Of a DNA stretch of 64,000 nucleotides, positions 27,047-36,762 are shown piece by piece. Under the pieces are notes generated by a model that was not told where the DNA came from, did not search any database, and saw only the letters and a list, made by a program, of their open reading frames with translations. Origin of the DNA: CAZDBA01 sp965224765 (GTDB lineage Bacteria > Planctomycetota > Planctomycetia > Pirellulales > Pirellulaceae). The stretch spans positions 620,001-684,000 of the forward strand of contig CBDDAC010000029.1 in assembly GCA_965224765.1 (NCBI GenBank). Direction: 5' to 3'. The position numbers and the translations under genes were made by a program. Position 1 is the first letter of the stretch, and each line of letters opens with the position of its first letter.

Positions 27047-29167
27047 TTACTTCACAAAAATAAACTCGTTGGTGTTGGCCAAAGTCCAAATGAGGTCACT
27101 GACAGCTTCGTCGCGACTGTATTTGCGGAAATCGCTGGCCCACATCGTTTCTTCTTGACGAGAAGGCCTTGCGATTGAGCATGGAAAGATAAACGATGTT
27201 GACGGCCTCTTTTGCATCGGTGGCTTGACGTACGTTCCGCATCAATAACGGTCGCAATCGTTATTGGCAATTCGGTTCTCCAAAAATCCGTTCATCAAGG
27301 AAAGCGCTTGTGTGACGGCTGGTTCCAGATTGGCGTTTTCAATCGTTTCTCGATCTGATTGACCAAACTCACGAAGGAAGTGCCCGGCAGGCGCTGGTGA
27401 GGCAATTTCCGAGGCCCGATTAAGTTGACTGCCGCGTCTGGCCAGTTGCCGAAAATCAGCAATCAGGTCTTTTCGCTTGGCGGTCAGCTCCGCGGTCAAC
27501 TCGCGATTTCCGGCTTTTCGAGCTTGACGAATTTTCTTGCGAAGCGATTCGCTTTCCTGATCGAACTTTTTCTTTTCAGGGCGATCTTCGCCTTGCATTT
27601 TCTTTTTCATCATCATCGAGTTCCCGCCGCGACGGTAGCCTTGGGCAGTCTCGACTAGCTCATCCGCCGTCATTTGGCGAAGGGATTCATAGCGATCGTA
27701 GAGATTGCCAACCCCTCCCAGCCCTCGAACCCTGACATTGGCATTCGTTTGTCGCTGATCGATCCCAGGGATCGTTAGAGTTAGCAATGAGTCCCAGATC
27801 TGTTCCGCCGACATGCGTCGAACGATGGGGCCATTGAAGTAGAACTCGTTGGGGTCCGGCACGTCGGTCGTCATGGCGGAAGCTTGATAAGTCCTTGAGT
27901 TATAAATCGCTCGCAGAAATTCCTTCATGTCGTAATCAAGGTCGATCATCGATTGAGTCAGGAACTCCATGAGTTCAGGATTGGAAGCAGTTGTTTTTTC
28001 GTTGATGTCATCGACGGGTTCAATCAGTCCCAATCCCATTGCCTGCTTCCATAAGCGATTGGCGATTACCGTTGTGAAACGTGGGTTATCAGAGCTGGTT
28101 AACCAATCAGCGTAGGCAAATCGAGAATCGATTTCTTTGGCACCACGAATTCGCTGAGGGTAGCGCTTGTTGATTTGCGTTGCCCTTCTTCCCGTCGGCA
28201 GTTGTGGATTGACAATCTCTTCGCCTTGGAACATGGTTTTCGCCGTGACGATGTCAAAGTCATCGCCATCGTCGCCCATGAAATTTTCCGGGAGCCGTGC
28301 CAGTCCGGTGCCGGATCCCGAAACGCCAAATGACATCGGTTGAATCATTCGACGCAAGGCGGCTTTTTCAGACTCGTCGAGTTCGTCACTGCGACGTCGA
28401 AGTTTGGCAACGTCTTCCGCGTGCTCAGAATCAATCTGTTGAAGTCGCGTCATGACGCCACCCGTAAAAGCCAACATTTCGTAGTATTGTTTCTGAGTCC
28501 AATGGTCAAAGGGATGGTCGTGACATTGAGCGCATTCCAACCGAGTGCCGAGGAAAACTCGGATGGTGTTGGACATGTTGTCTTCGGGCATGTTGCGATC
28601 ACGAAGATAGTACCCAACGGCACCATTGTCGCGACTGATCATTGGGCCCTCGGCTGCAATCAGCTCGCGCACGAATTGATTGTAGGGCTTGTTTGTTTCA
28701 AGTGAATTCTTAACAAAGTCGATGTAGGGTTGCCCAACTACATTATTCTCTCGAGTCTTGATGCGCAGCAGATCCGCGAGAAAGTTGTATTGCCGACTAA
28801 CGTATCCATAAGAATCAAGAAGTTGATCGATCAAAACTTCACGTTTGTTCTTCTTGTTGGAACTGAGGAACTGATTGGTCTCCTGCAACGTTGGGATTCG
28901 GCCAATGACGTCGAGGTAGATTCGGCGCAAAAAGACTTCGTCGTCACATCGATCGTTTTGCTCTTGATCGTGTTTCGCCAATTGAGCCACAACCAATTCG
29001 TCGATTTTCTTGCTGATCGAAAAAGTGTTGGTGAGCGGGGTGATGGTCGCTGCTGCGCCATCGCTGGAATCGTTCACCGTAGGCTTTGGGCTGTTTTCGT
29101 ACGCGAATGCGATAAAAAATGGCAAAAGAAAAATGACCAAGAGGCTGAATTTACCTGTTCGACTCAT
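27047..29167 (-). pseudogene. DUF1549/DUF1553 secreted protein, two frameshifts near the 3' end
   Basis: A signal peptide (MSRTGKFSLLVIFLLPFFIAFA) precedes a DUF1549 domain (FLRRIYLDVIGRIPTLQE, FVRELIAAEGP, RVFLGTRLECAQCHDHPFDHW, whose CAQCH is heme-motif-like) and a DUF1553 domain (DWLTSSDNPRFTTVIANRLWKQAMGLGLIEPVDD, YDMKEFLRAIYNSRTYQAS, MSAEQIWDSLLTL). The frame breaks near 27256, just after FLENRIANN, and again near 27142. Corrected, the family ending 'LSMLNRKAFSSRRNDWASDFRKYSRDEAVSDLIWTLANTNEFIFVK' is recovered in pieces and stops at 27047. It is the first gene of the pair with DUF1501. The first about 1.9 kb is intact. Confidence 0.8.
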
Positions 29168-29562
29168 CGTCTCGACTTGGGTTAGGTGAACGATTTTTGG
29201 TGTACCGAGTGCGGTACTTTTGCTTCTATTGTGTTAGATGCCCACGGCAGATCAATTATTTGCCTCGATCTGTTTTTCTCGGTTTTTCCGAAAAAACTGG
29301 GGAGTTTCCATCCGAATGCCGGAAAACGTGGTCCGCATTTTTTGCATCGAGCCCGCCATCAGATCGACCCAGCGGCTTTTCTGTGTGCCTCAGTTAGAAG
29401 CCTGTGATGCCGCAGTTTGGAAATTAAAGAGTTGGGGGGTTCGCAAAAGGATCGATTCAAAAAAATGGGAATTGCCTGTCACAACTGACTGGCTGGTTGT
29501 TATGGAGACTGTCGGACAAGCAATTCTGTTCGCGGTCAAAATCAAGAAACCAGGAGACAGAC
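29168..29562. other. Intergenic stretch of about 395 bp
   Basis: Separates two divergent transcription units (DUF1549 on minus, membrane protein on plus). Small open frames here are not protein-like. It presumably contains both promoters. Nothing else recognisable. Confidence 0.4.
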
Positions 29563-30042
29563 ATGTCAGTACCCACCACAAATATCGGCTCCAATCCATA
29601 CTCATCACCATCCCAGGCTTCACCTGCCCGGCGGAGCCAGGAGAGTGAGGGGACTCGGCCACTTTTCTCCATGACCCAAATCGCGATGGCAACCTTTTTT
29701 GGCACGATTGGAGCAGGGGCGACACTCATGGCCATCAACTATGTACGTTTGCGAAAAACCAATGCGGCCGTCATCGCGATGGCAGTTGGCCTATTGGCGT
29801 TAATCGCCGTGTTGGCCGTTTCTTTTGCCATGTCGGCAAGTTCGATTGGAAGTCTGCGGATGATTGTCCTGATCGCTCAAGTTCTTGGGATGAAACAATT
29901 GGCAGCAAAACTGTTCGTACAACAGTACAACAGTGAAAAATTTCAGCGGTCTAGCAATTGGGCTGTCGTTGGCATTGCGTTGACCTGGTTGGTGGCAGTA
30001 CTTGGCGCTGCAGTGGCATTTGTAATTGCTTTGGGTCTTTAA
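29563..30042 (+). CDS. Small hypothetical membrane protein
   Basis: The ATG at 29563 follows CAGGAGACAGAC, a good ribosome-binding site, so I prefer it to an in-frame codon 66 bp upstream. The 159-residue protein has a Ser/Pro/Tyr-rich soluble N-terminus (VPTTNIGSNPYSSPSQASPARR) and about four hydrophobic helices (ATFFGTIGAGATLMAINYV, VIAMAVGLLALIAVLAVSF, SLRMIVLIAQVLG, WAVVGIALTWLVAVLGAAVAF). The 'NPY.SP' start is frequent in planctomycete membrane proteins of unknown function. No domain is recognised. Confidence 0.7.
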   Translation: MSVPTTNIGSNPYSSPSQASPARRSQESEGTRPLFSMTQIAMATFFGTIGAGATLMAINYVRLRKTNAAVIAMAVGLLALIAVLAVSFAMSASSIGSLRMIVLIAQVLGMKQLAAKLFVQQYNSEKFQRSSNWAVVGIALTWLVAVLGAAVAFVIALGL

Positions 30043-30143
30043 TAAATCTGGAAAACAGCAAGCCGCCGACAGGCTTCAGCACCTCGTCGGTGGATGCATC
30101 GCCAAGACTCGATTTAGTACCAATCGTTTTTTGAGGTTGAGTG

Positions 30144-31076
30144 ATGGCAGACACGACAATCGTACCTGTTGCGGAAGAAAATTGGCGTGGTGACGTCGAA
30201 GCACTTAATCAGCTACGTGCCGCTTTGGTTCCTTTTCTCCGTCTTCCAGCTAAAGAAATCGACTTGGATGTAGTAAACATGGCCAACACGGTGAACATCT
30301 GGGCGGTAGGAGAAAACAAAAGTGCCGTCGTGCGTACAGTCCGAGACGTTGCTAACCTGCCCCTCAAAGTTGCCAAAGAGTTTGTCGATGGAGCATTTCC
30401 CAAACGGTTGTCCGTTCCTGATGTTGATGCGGCGTCACGTGCACTTGAGCAAGCCGGCGCGACCATCGATTATCCCCAGAGCGAAGAGTGGAGAACTTTT
30501 CAGCTAGATAGAACTTTGTTCGACAAGGTGCCGGGGATTCAGCTTCCTGAGATTTACGAGTTTTGGGCTCACGTCCATTCAACTGAACATGGTGCTCGCG
30601 GTACGATCTCAGTACTTCCTCACAAATCGCATTTAGACGAGGCATTTATTCCCACGCAAAAGCACGAAAGATTCTTTTGTGGGCAGAATTTTACAGGCGA
30701 CCAATCGCTTAAGTCTTACTTGAATGCGTCCATTTTGTTACGACAATTTGAAGAGGTCGGTGCAGATTGGCACGGAGTCGATTGGCACGCTCACGATCTT
30801 TTGGAAACTTTACCTCAAGAAGAATGGGAGCCGGAGCCGCATTGGCGAGAAAGTCTTCGACTGATCGGTGCACCCGACGTGGCATCATTTGCTCAGGCAG
30901 ACCTGCGTCCCCGAGTTTTGAAATGGGCTGACGGCCGAGTCGCCGTGAACTTTTTCACGTTGAATCCCGTTGGTCGTAGAAGGATTATCCTGCACACGGA
31001 TTGCTATCGCAGAAGTTACTTTCCCAATTCGACGACAAGATGCGTTGCGACAGGATCACTTGGTTATGTTTATTAA
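30144..31076 (+). CDS. Hypothetical protein with a ribosomal L7/L12-C-terminal-like segment
   Basis: A 310-residue soluble protein; the ATG at 30144 is used rather than the GTG at 30141. Residues about 58-112 (SAVVRTVRDVANLPLKVAKEFVDG...DAASRALEQAGATIDY) follow the ribosomal L7/L12 C-terminal pattern 'vik.vRe.t.l.LkeAK.lVdg.P......s..eA..l...LeeaGA.vei'. The remainder (EFWAHVHSTEHGARGTISVLPHKS, AHDLLETLPQEEWEPEPHWRE) has no family I recognise. It lies 57 bp before a saccharopine-dehydrogenase-like gene, though an operon is not certain. L7/L12-like modules elsewhere act in protein-protein contacts; the role here is unknown. Confidence 0.6.
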   Translation: MADTTIVPVAEENWRGDVEALNQLRAALVPFLRLPAKEIDLDVVNMANTVNIWAVGENKSAVVRTVRDVANLPLKVAKEFVDGAFPKRLSVPDVDAASRALEQAGATIDYPQSEEWRTFQLDRTLFDKVPGIQLPEIYEFWAHVHSTEHGARGTISVLPHKSHLDEAFIPTQKHERFFCGQNFTGDQSLKSYLNASILLRQFEEVGADWHGVDWHAHDLLETLPQEEWEPEPHWRESLRLIGAPDVASFAQADLRPRVLKWADGRVAVNFFTLNPVGRRRIILHTDCYRRSYFPNSTTRCVATGSLGYVY

Positions 31077-31133
31077 AGTCGTTGCAGAGTTGAAATTCAA
31101 AAAGTCGCATTTCTCTTTTGGAAGATTACCCGT

Positions 31134-32198
31134 ATGGCGTTGATTCTGGTTCTAGGCGGCACTGGGACTTTTGGGCGCCTCGTGGTCGGTGACTTGTTGG
31201 TCAGGTCGTCCCATCAGGTTGCGATTGCCAGTCGGCGCGGAATTCCCGACGACCAATGGCCTCCCGGGTCCGAGGGGCGATTGACCTCGCACAAGGTTGA
31301 CGTCGCAAACCAAAAGGATTTGAAGGCACTAGTCACAGAGCTGAAACCGGTAGTGATTGTCCACGCGGCGGGGTCCTATTTTGCGATTGGTAGCACGCCG
31401 TTGGAAGTCGCTTTGGAAACTAAGACTGCGTATGTCGATTTGTGTCCTCGAGCATTTCGATATCGTGAGTTGGAGAGTGAATTTGGCGAGCGCGCGATGG
31501 CCGCCCATATTCCAGTACTCGTCGGCGCTTCGACAGTTGGGGGGATCACGGGTTTGCTGACGCGCCGGGCAAGTGAGCGGATGGAGGAAGTTCGCCGCGT
31601 GCAAACGGTTTTGTCGGTTCACAATTTCGGCTGGGGTGGGGGACTGGTTTCGGATTATTTGAAAACGGTTTCTCAGCCGACCAAGCTGGGTAGACTTGGA
31701 TCGAATCAAAAACGGTTTGATTTTCCGGGTGGTACCAAGCGATGCGTTGCACTCGGTGATACGCTTGAGCACATTTCCAGTGATGGGCTCTGTGACGATA
31801 CGACTCACTGGTTCGGACTCAATACAACGCTTGGGAACTGGTCGATGCGACTGGGTGAGCGACTTTCCATGTTGGGCTTTCCCGTTTGGTATTTCGCGGG
31901 ACCGGGCGGTTGGCTGACGGGGAAACTCGGTGGACATCGGACCGACGGGATCCTGCTGCATGAGGCAGAAGGAATTCTGGATGGTCAAGAAGGAGTCTTG
32001 CAAACGACAGTGATTCGACCCTTTGGGAACGTCAGGAATCCAGCAGTGCTGGCGGCAATTTCTGCCAATGAAATCGGGAGCGGTTCGGAATTGGGAGTTG
32101 GTTTTGTGCATCCTGCCAGCTGGATGGAACCGGAGCGAATCGTAAACGAACTCGTGGATCGAGCGAATGAAGTCGAGACTGTCTGGAAGCCTTCGTAG
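31134..32198 (+). CDS. Saccharopine-dehydrogenase-like NAD(P)-binding oxidoreductase
   Basis: A 354-residue protein with a Rossmann fold at the very start (MALILVLGGTGTFGRLVVGDLL; G-G-T-G-x-x-G). It continues as in the SDR/saccharopine dehydrogenase-like group: VDVANQKDLKALV, VIVHAAGSYFAIGSTPLEVALETKTAYVDLCPRAF, and IPVLVGASTVGGITGLL. The C-terminal half carries GPGGWLTGKLGGHRTDG. Substrate specificity cannot be deduced. It is monocistronic or paired with the preceding gene, 57 bp upstream. Confidence 0.75.
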   Translation: MALILVLGGTGTFGRLVVGDLLVRSSHQVAIASRRGIPDDQWPPGSEGRLTSHKVDVANQKDLKALVTELKPVVIVHAAGSYFAIGSTPLEVALETKTAYVDLCPRAFRYRELESEFGERAMAAHIPVLVGASTVGGITGLLTRRASERMEEVRRVQTVLSVHNFGWGGGLVSDYLKTVSQPTKLGRLGSNQKRFDFPGGTKRCVALGDTLEHISSDGLCDDTTHWFGLNTTLGNWSMRLGERLSMLGFPVWYFAGPGGWLTGKLGGHRTDGILLHEAEGILDGQEGVLQTTVIRPFGNVRNPAVLAAISANEIGSGSELGVGFVHPASWMEPERIVNELVDRANEVETVWKPS

Positions 32199-32901
32199 CC
32201 ATCCTGACGGTCACTTGTTTGGGGGGCTCTTAGCATCCTGCGTAAGTTCGATGAAAAGATTTGAGCCCCTACTTTTCCCTGTGAATTTCCGCGAGTTCTG
32301 TGGTTTCATTTCCGCCTGGGAGCATTCTCCAAACAAGAAGAGAATTACCACAGAGGAACACGAAGAAACACGGAGTTCGAAGTTGTAGTATCACCAGCGA
32401 TTCGAGCTTGAATCTGGCGATTTCGTTTTGTGTAAGTTCAACGAAAAGGTGAGTCCCTGCTTTTCTCTGTGAACCTTCGTGTACTCTGTGGTATCGTCCA
32501 TCAACAAGTTTGTTGATTTTTTGCCGGTCGTGAAGTGACTCAGGTTCAAATTTAGCATTGCTTGATGCTCAGGCTGACGTTTGCAGTCGTCGGCGATGAT
32601 CTGTTAAGTGGCTTAGTGCAAGAGATGCATGTTCGTTTGCGGGGCATACCCACTGGAAAGATTCTGCTCTGGCGGCATTGTCAAAAACTGTTCAATTTTT
32701 GAACGTTGATATGAGGGTTGTCATACTTCGGTCGCAGAGTGTCCAATAGCAATGCAGTGAACACGAAGCCTCGCTCGCAACCTGGCGGCTTGGGATGAGC
32801 AATCGTGCCTCGCCCAACTTTTCCGATGGTTGTCCGGAATAGATTGCTGTAGCCAACCGTCGGCTCGGTGATCTTTCCCTTTATAGCTTTGAGAATCTTT
32901 G
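32199..32901. repeat. About 700-bp gene-free stretch with CACAGAG-family repeats
   Basis: No gene. Repeat blocks: about 32279-32306 (TTCCGCGAGTTCTGTGGTTT), 32346-32375 (ACCACAGAGGAACACG...) and, inverted, 32464-32492 (CTTCGTGTACTCTGTGGT). Between them 32392-32419 (CCAGCGATTCGAGC... GAATCTGG) is the inverted relative of 9913-9940. The same family brackets the GxxExxY gene at 9.1-9.9 kb and occurs at 38998-39065. The final about 350 bp before the next gene hold nothing recognisable. Confidence 0.7.
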
Positions 32902-33762
32902 ATGAAGGAAACGGCCTATCTTTTACAAGCCGCATTGATCAGTGCCTGGTGGGTTGGCCTTGCTTCGAGCGAAACATTTTTTTCAGCTTTTCAATTTGAT
33001 GGAATTCCAGCGCCAGCGTTTTGGTCATTCTTCGCTCCTGACATTGTCCTCATTGCCGCGTTGTCCACCATTCGAGCCTATCGCAACAATTTGCCGATTG
33101 AGTATGTAATCCTGGGAGCATTTGGATACGCCTCTCTTTATTGTTGCAATGCATCATTGCTTACGAGCAGTGGGTTTTTGCCAACCTGTTTGATGCTGCT
33201 GGGTTTTGCCTACAACAGCTTTCTTTGTTTCAACCAGTCACTTTTTCGAACTGCTTCGTCAACAAATGTTTTGGGAAACGCCGCGAAGACGATTATTCAA
33301 ACCGCCTGCATTTGGATCTTGGCGCTGGTCGTAATCCCGTTTGCTGTCTTGGACGCATTCGGCTCATTGGCGTGGCCAAATACTGGCGTTTGGTTGTTTG
33401 CGGGTTTGTCACTTTTTGCATGTCTTGGGCTGCTGGGATTGTTGAGCGGCTATATCATGGTTCGAGACGGTGGCGGTACACCGCTTCCACTTGACCAAAC
33501 CAACAAGCTGGTCGTCACTGGGCCATATCGTCTTGTGCGAAACCCAATGGTAATCGCCGGCATTGGGCAGGGGGTCGCCGTCGCAGTAATGTTTCAGTCC
33601 ATCCCACTATTGATCTACTCGCTTCTCGGGGCGTTGATTTGGCAATTGGTTGTCCGACCCATTGAAGAGCGGGATATGGTCAAGCGATTTGGAAAACCCT
33701 ATTTGATTTATCGACAACAGGTCTCTTGTTGGATCCCCAGGATCGGTCGAAGAGGAACTTGA
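32902..33762 (+). CDS. Isoprenylcysteine methyltransferase-like (ICMT/PEMT family) membrane protein
   Basis: A 286-residue polytopic protein (about seven hydrophobic segments). The ATG at 32902 is chosen over a TTG one codon upstream. The C-terminal third carries the ICMT/phospholipid-methyltransferase signature: DGGGTPLPLDQTNKLVVTGPYRLVRNPM ('G.y...RHP.Y/RNPM'), then a helix pair and the 'RPIEERDMVKRFGKPYLIYRQQVSCWIP' ending ('E.e.l...fG..Y..Y...v..wiP'). Such enzymes methylate small or lipid substrates using S-adenosylmethionine at the membrane. The substrate in bacteria is usually unknown. Confidence 0.75.
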   Translation: MKETAYLLQAALISAWWVGLASSETFFSAFQFDGIPAPAFWSFFAPDIVLIAALSTIRAYRNNLPIEYVILGAFGYASLYCCNASLLTSSGFLPTCLMLLGFAYNSFLCFNQSLFRTASSTNVLGNAAKTIIQTACIWILALVVIPFAVLDAFGSLAWPNTGVWLFAGLSLFACLGLLGLLSGYIMVRDGGGTPLPLDQTNKLVVTGPYRLVRNPMVIAGIGQGVAVAVMFQSIPLLIYSLLGALIWQLVVRPIEERDMVKRFGKPYLIYRQQVSCWIPRIGRRGT

Positions 33763-34034
33763 TAATTCGATTGGCGCTTGGCGGCGGAACCAAACAGTTT
33801 GAGGAAAGTCCGTTTCCTTACGTCTTATTGGGAAATCCTGAAAGTTATCGTATGCTTGGTGTCTGCGTGACGGCGTTTGGCAGTGTAGTTTCGAAGCTGA
33901 ATTGCTCGCCGCAAACGCCTCACTGACAGAACTTGCGTCGTACATTTTTGTTGTACAACTGCATCGTTGGACACTAACCGATGCACTAGAAATGCTCACC
34001 ATCACATATTGCTTTTGCCAAAGGGCTTTCGACA

Positions 34035-34661
34035 ATGGAAAGAGGAATTCCATCCTTGCAATCTGACGGTGAAGGCGTTTTATCCTATTCAATTTATGAC
34101 AAGGATAGTTTTACGGAACGCTGCGGGCCTTTCTTCCTCGTCGTTGGAATTGCGATTCTGATTTGTGTTCTCATATTTGTGTTTGCGAAAGTCAATTTGA
34201 CCGGCGCCCTTGTCGTTCTTGGTTTTCTGATTGCCTGGACGTGGGTTGCGTTTGAGGTGCTCTTCTCTGCTTGGTACTACGAGTTTGACGGCAATCAATC
34301 TGAAATCCGTATCACTCGGCGAGTCTATGGTCGGAAGCCAAAGCGAAAAATAGTCTCGGTAACCTCTTCGCATACACTATTTATCTTTGTTTCTCGCGAC
34401 GAAAACGACGATTGTTACCACAACGTATTCTTAAAAAAATCGATCGGCAGTTACTTTGTGCTACGCATCGCTTCTAGAGAATCCGATCGCAAAGATGGCA
34501 TTTTGAGGTTTGTTGATCGCTTGGCAAATTTGTACGGCATCAATAATCAGGGTTACGTTTCTATCTACCGCTATATGTGGCGTTTGTTTACGTTCAGAAT
34601 TTGGTTCCTCTGGTTCTGCCTGGATCCCACGATAAAAAAATTCGATGAACCACGGGAATAA
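34035..34661 (+). CDS. Hypothetical membrane protein with PH-like cytosolic part
   Basis: A 208-residue protein with two adjacent hydrophobic helices at about residues 33-80 (FFLVVGIAILICVLIFVFAKVN and ALVVLGFLIAWTWVAFEVLF). A beta-rich region follows (WYYEFDGNQSEIRITRRVYGRKPKRKIV), with spacing reminiscent of bacterial PH-like membrane proteins. No close family is recognised. The start is uncertain; ATGs lie both up- and downstream. It is convergent with the Fae-like gene. Confidence 0.5.
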   Translation: MERGIPSLQSDGEGVLSYSIYDKDSFTERCGPFFLVVGIAILICVLIFVFAKVNLTGALVVLGFLIAWTWVAFEVLFSAWYYEFDGNQSEIRITRRVYGRKPKRKIVSVTSSHTLFIFVSRDENDDCYHNVFLKKSIGSYFVLRIASRESDRKDGILRFVDRLANLYGINNQGYVSIYRYMWRLFTFRIWFLWFCLDPTIKKFDEPRE

Positions 34662-34741
34662 ATCGGAAGGTTCATCCCAGTGGTTGGCAACGAGAATTGG
34701 CAAAACCCCCGACATCGGGATCTGCCGGCTAAACCCAAACC

Positions 34742-35290
34742 CTAAATTTCACCTTTGAGTCCACGCTCGTAGTACTTGTGCGTGATTTCGTCCTGGTGAT
34801 CCAAAAGCCAGTCAATTGACGGTTCGTTGTTCATCGCCTTGTGAATTGCCTGAGCCGTCGCTTTGCGATGAATTTCGAAAAGAGCCTTGTGGTCCAGGTT
34901 GTCGTCTGTTGAAACGCCCGGGTTGAGCCAGACCGAGTAGATAATACCCAAATCGTTGGCTTTCTCTTTGGGGATATCGCCAGCCCGAACAGCATCCAGA
35001 ACGCCGTTGGCGATCGCGGCTTGAACGGTTCCCATTAGAATGTTGGTGTAGCGACTGTTTTTGACTGTAACTTTGCTGACCATTAATGTGACCGGCCGAA
35101 CTTGCACGTCGGTGTTGAGAATGGCGAAAACTTTCGAATGCCCAGCGGCTTGATTGCCTGTGAGTGTTGCGATTGCGGTTCCAACGGGGCCGTCAAGTTC
35201 ACCAATAACGACTTCGGGTTCAGCGGCGGTGAAAGGCGGTCCGCCTGCAACAAGGCACTCCCCAGTTCGCATTATTATTCTTTCACTCAT
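34742..35290 (-). CDS. Formaldehyde-activating-enzyme (Fae) family protein
   Basis: The start at 35290 (preceded by AGGAAAGCG) gives 182 residues beginning MSERIIMRTGECLVAGG. The family body is clear: EVVIGELDGPVGTAIATLTG, VFAILNTDVQVRPVTLMVSKVT ('nl..kP.Tl..nKvt'), TVQAAIANGVLDAVRAGDIPKEKANDLGIIYSVWLNP, and EIHRKATAQAIHKAMNNEPS. Fae condenses formaldehyde with tetrahydromethanopterin; planctomycetes are known to carry such C1-transfer genes. At the position of the family's N-terminal catalytic histidine ('..AHIDL.IG') this protein reads AEPEVVIG, Glu in place of His by my alignment from memory, so it may be a non-canonical paralogue. No other methanopterin genes are in the window. Confidence 0.8.
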   Translation of the reverse strand: MSERIIMRTGECLVAGGPPFTAAEPEVVIGELDGPVGTAIATLTGNQAAGHSKVFAILNTDVQVRPVTLMVSKVTVKNSRYTNILMGTVQAAIANGVLDAVRAGDIPKEKANDLGIIYSVWLNPGVSTDDNLDHKALFEIHRKATAQAIHKAMNNEPSIDWLLDHQDEITHKYYERGLKGEI

Positions 35291-35490
35291 GATCGCTTTC
35301 CTGTCTGGCATGTAATATGTCGTACTCTCAAGCGGAACAGTATCGTGGTTACCAAGCGACTGGACAAGGACGCAGTACATTGGTGCCTCAGTCAAAGCCG
35401 AGATTTGGAATTCTGCTCAACCTGTCGATTGATGATACAATTGTTGGAAGGTACTATCGTTCATATCACCGCCAGTTCCGGAGGCGTTTC

Positions 35491-36672
35491 GTGTTTTCAA
35501 AGATTATAACCAGTTTGCTCATCGCTATTGTTTTGGTACCGATGGCTCATGCATGTACTGCATTTGTTGTCTATCGCAACGGCCTTGCGCTGGCCGGCAA
35601 CAACGAAGATTTCTGGGAGACTGATACCAAGATTTGGTACATACCCAAAGAAGGTAGCAACCGCGGAGTCGCCGGAAAGCTGGGGCGAGTCTATTTCGGT
35701 TTTGATGATTTCTTCGCGCAAGGTGGCATGAATGAGGCTGGCCTCTTTTTTGATGGATTTGCAACCGCAGAGAACAAACTTAAAAACCTGGATAATAGGC
35801 CGCGATTTGAAGGCAACATGACAGACTATGTGATGGCAAACTGCAAAACGGTTTCCGAAGTTGTCGCGGTTTTCGAGAAACACGAACTCTCGTTCCTTAC
35901 CAATGCCATGTTAATGTTTGGCGATCAATATGGCGACTCCGTCATTATCGAAGGTGATGATCTCCTTCGGATCAAAGGAGATCACCAGGTGGTGACGAAC
36001 TTTTATCAGTCGTTGACTCCAGCAGATGAATGTCCCTGTCCTCGCTACGAGGCAGCAGTTCAAGCCCTAGGAAAGGGTGTTGCGGTCTCTGTAGAATCGT
36101 GTCGAGATGTTTTGGCCGCCACACGTCAAAACCGAGGCGCACCGACGCAGTACTCGAACGTCTATGATTTAAAGAATGGGCTCGTTTACCTTTATCACTT
36201 CCATAACTTCGAAGAAGTTGTTCGCATTGATCTCAAGGAAGAGCTTGAAAAAGGTGCCCATGAAATCGATTTGCCATCGCTGTTTTCAGAGAACGAACAA
36301 TTTGACACGTTCCGCGAGGAACAGGAGAAACGCAAGCAGGCGATCCGCGATCAGGTAGAAGCCAGAAAGGCAACCGGCATTGAACCTAGCGGTTTCCATG
36401 AGTTCACCGGGACCTATTCATTTGATGTTGGCCAGAAGGAGAAGGTCGACGTATCGTTTCTGTTAGAGGGCGATCAATTCTACGCCGTTTCAGAGGCTGA
36501 CAATGAACAAGATCCGATCTATCCGGAAGCGAAAGATCTCTTTTTTCGCATAGACGACAATGGTTCTCAGACCTACCTGTTTCGACGAAATGGCAACAAG
36601 AAGGTGATCGGCGTTACCGTCGAAATCTCCGGTCAAAAGTATCACGGCGACAAAAAAGACGCTGATCAATAA
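35491..36672 (+). CDS. Secreted Ntn-hydrolase, linear-amide C-N hydrolase (choloylglycine-hydrolase-like)
   Basis: The GTG at 35491 is fixed as the start by GGAGG 6 nt upstream (35480-35484) and gives a signal peptide ending MAHA, directly followed by CTAFVV. Cleavage after Ala leaves an N-terminal cysteine, the nucleophile of Ntn-hydrolases of the penicillin V acylase/choloylglycine hydrolase type. GNNEDFW (the 'NxD' active-site turn), 'GGMNEAGLFFDG' and 'YSNVYDLKNGLVYLYHFHNFEEVV' support this. The C-terminal about 100 residues (FHEFTGTYSFDVGQKEKVDVSFL) are a separate beta domain. Probable substrate: an amide-linked small molecule outside the cytoplasm. It diverges from the Fae-like gene. 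Confidence 0.75.
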   Translation: MFSKIITSLLIAIVLVPMAHACTAFVVYRNGLALAGNNEDFWETDTKIWYIPKEGSNRGVAGKLGRVYFGFDDFFAQGGMNEAGLFFDGFATAENKLKNLDNRPRFEGNMTDYVMANCKTVSEVVAVFEKHELSFLTNAMLMFGDQYGDSVIIEGDDLLRIKGDHQVVTNFYQSLTPADECPCPRYEAAVQALGKGVAVSVESCRDVLAATRQNRGAPTQYSNVYDLKNGLVYLYHFHNFEEVVRIDLKEELEKGAHEIDLPSLFSENEQFDTFREEQEKRKQAIRDQVEARKATGIEPSGFHEFTGTYSFDVGQKEKVDVSFLLEGDQFYAVSEADNEQDPIYPEAKDLFFRIDDNGSQTYLFRRNGNKKVIGVTVEISGQKYHGDKKDADQ

Positions 36673-36762
36673 GCCGCGGACAGGATCAAAAACACACCAG
36701 CGACATGAACGAAGCCTTGTCCGGGCGGGTTGATTGGCCGTACCTGTTATTTCGAATCGGTT

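Noticed and set aside
29238..29648. Plus-strand open frame of 136 residues upstream of the small membrane protein
   Set aside because: It overlaps the better-supported gene starting at 29563, which has an AGGAG site; no motif.
34089..34373. Minus-strand frame opposite the hypothetical membrane protein
   Set aside because: Shadow of the plus-strand gene; no family pattern.
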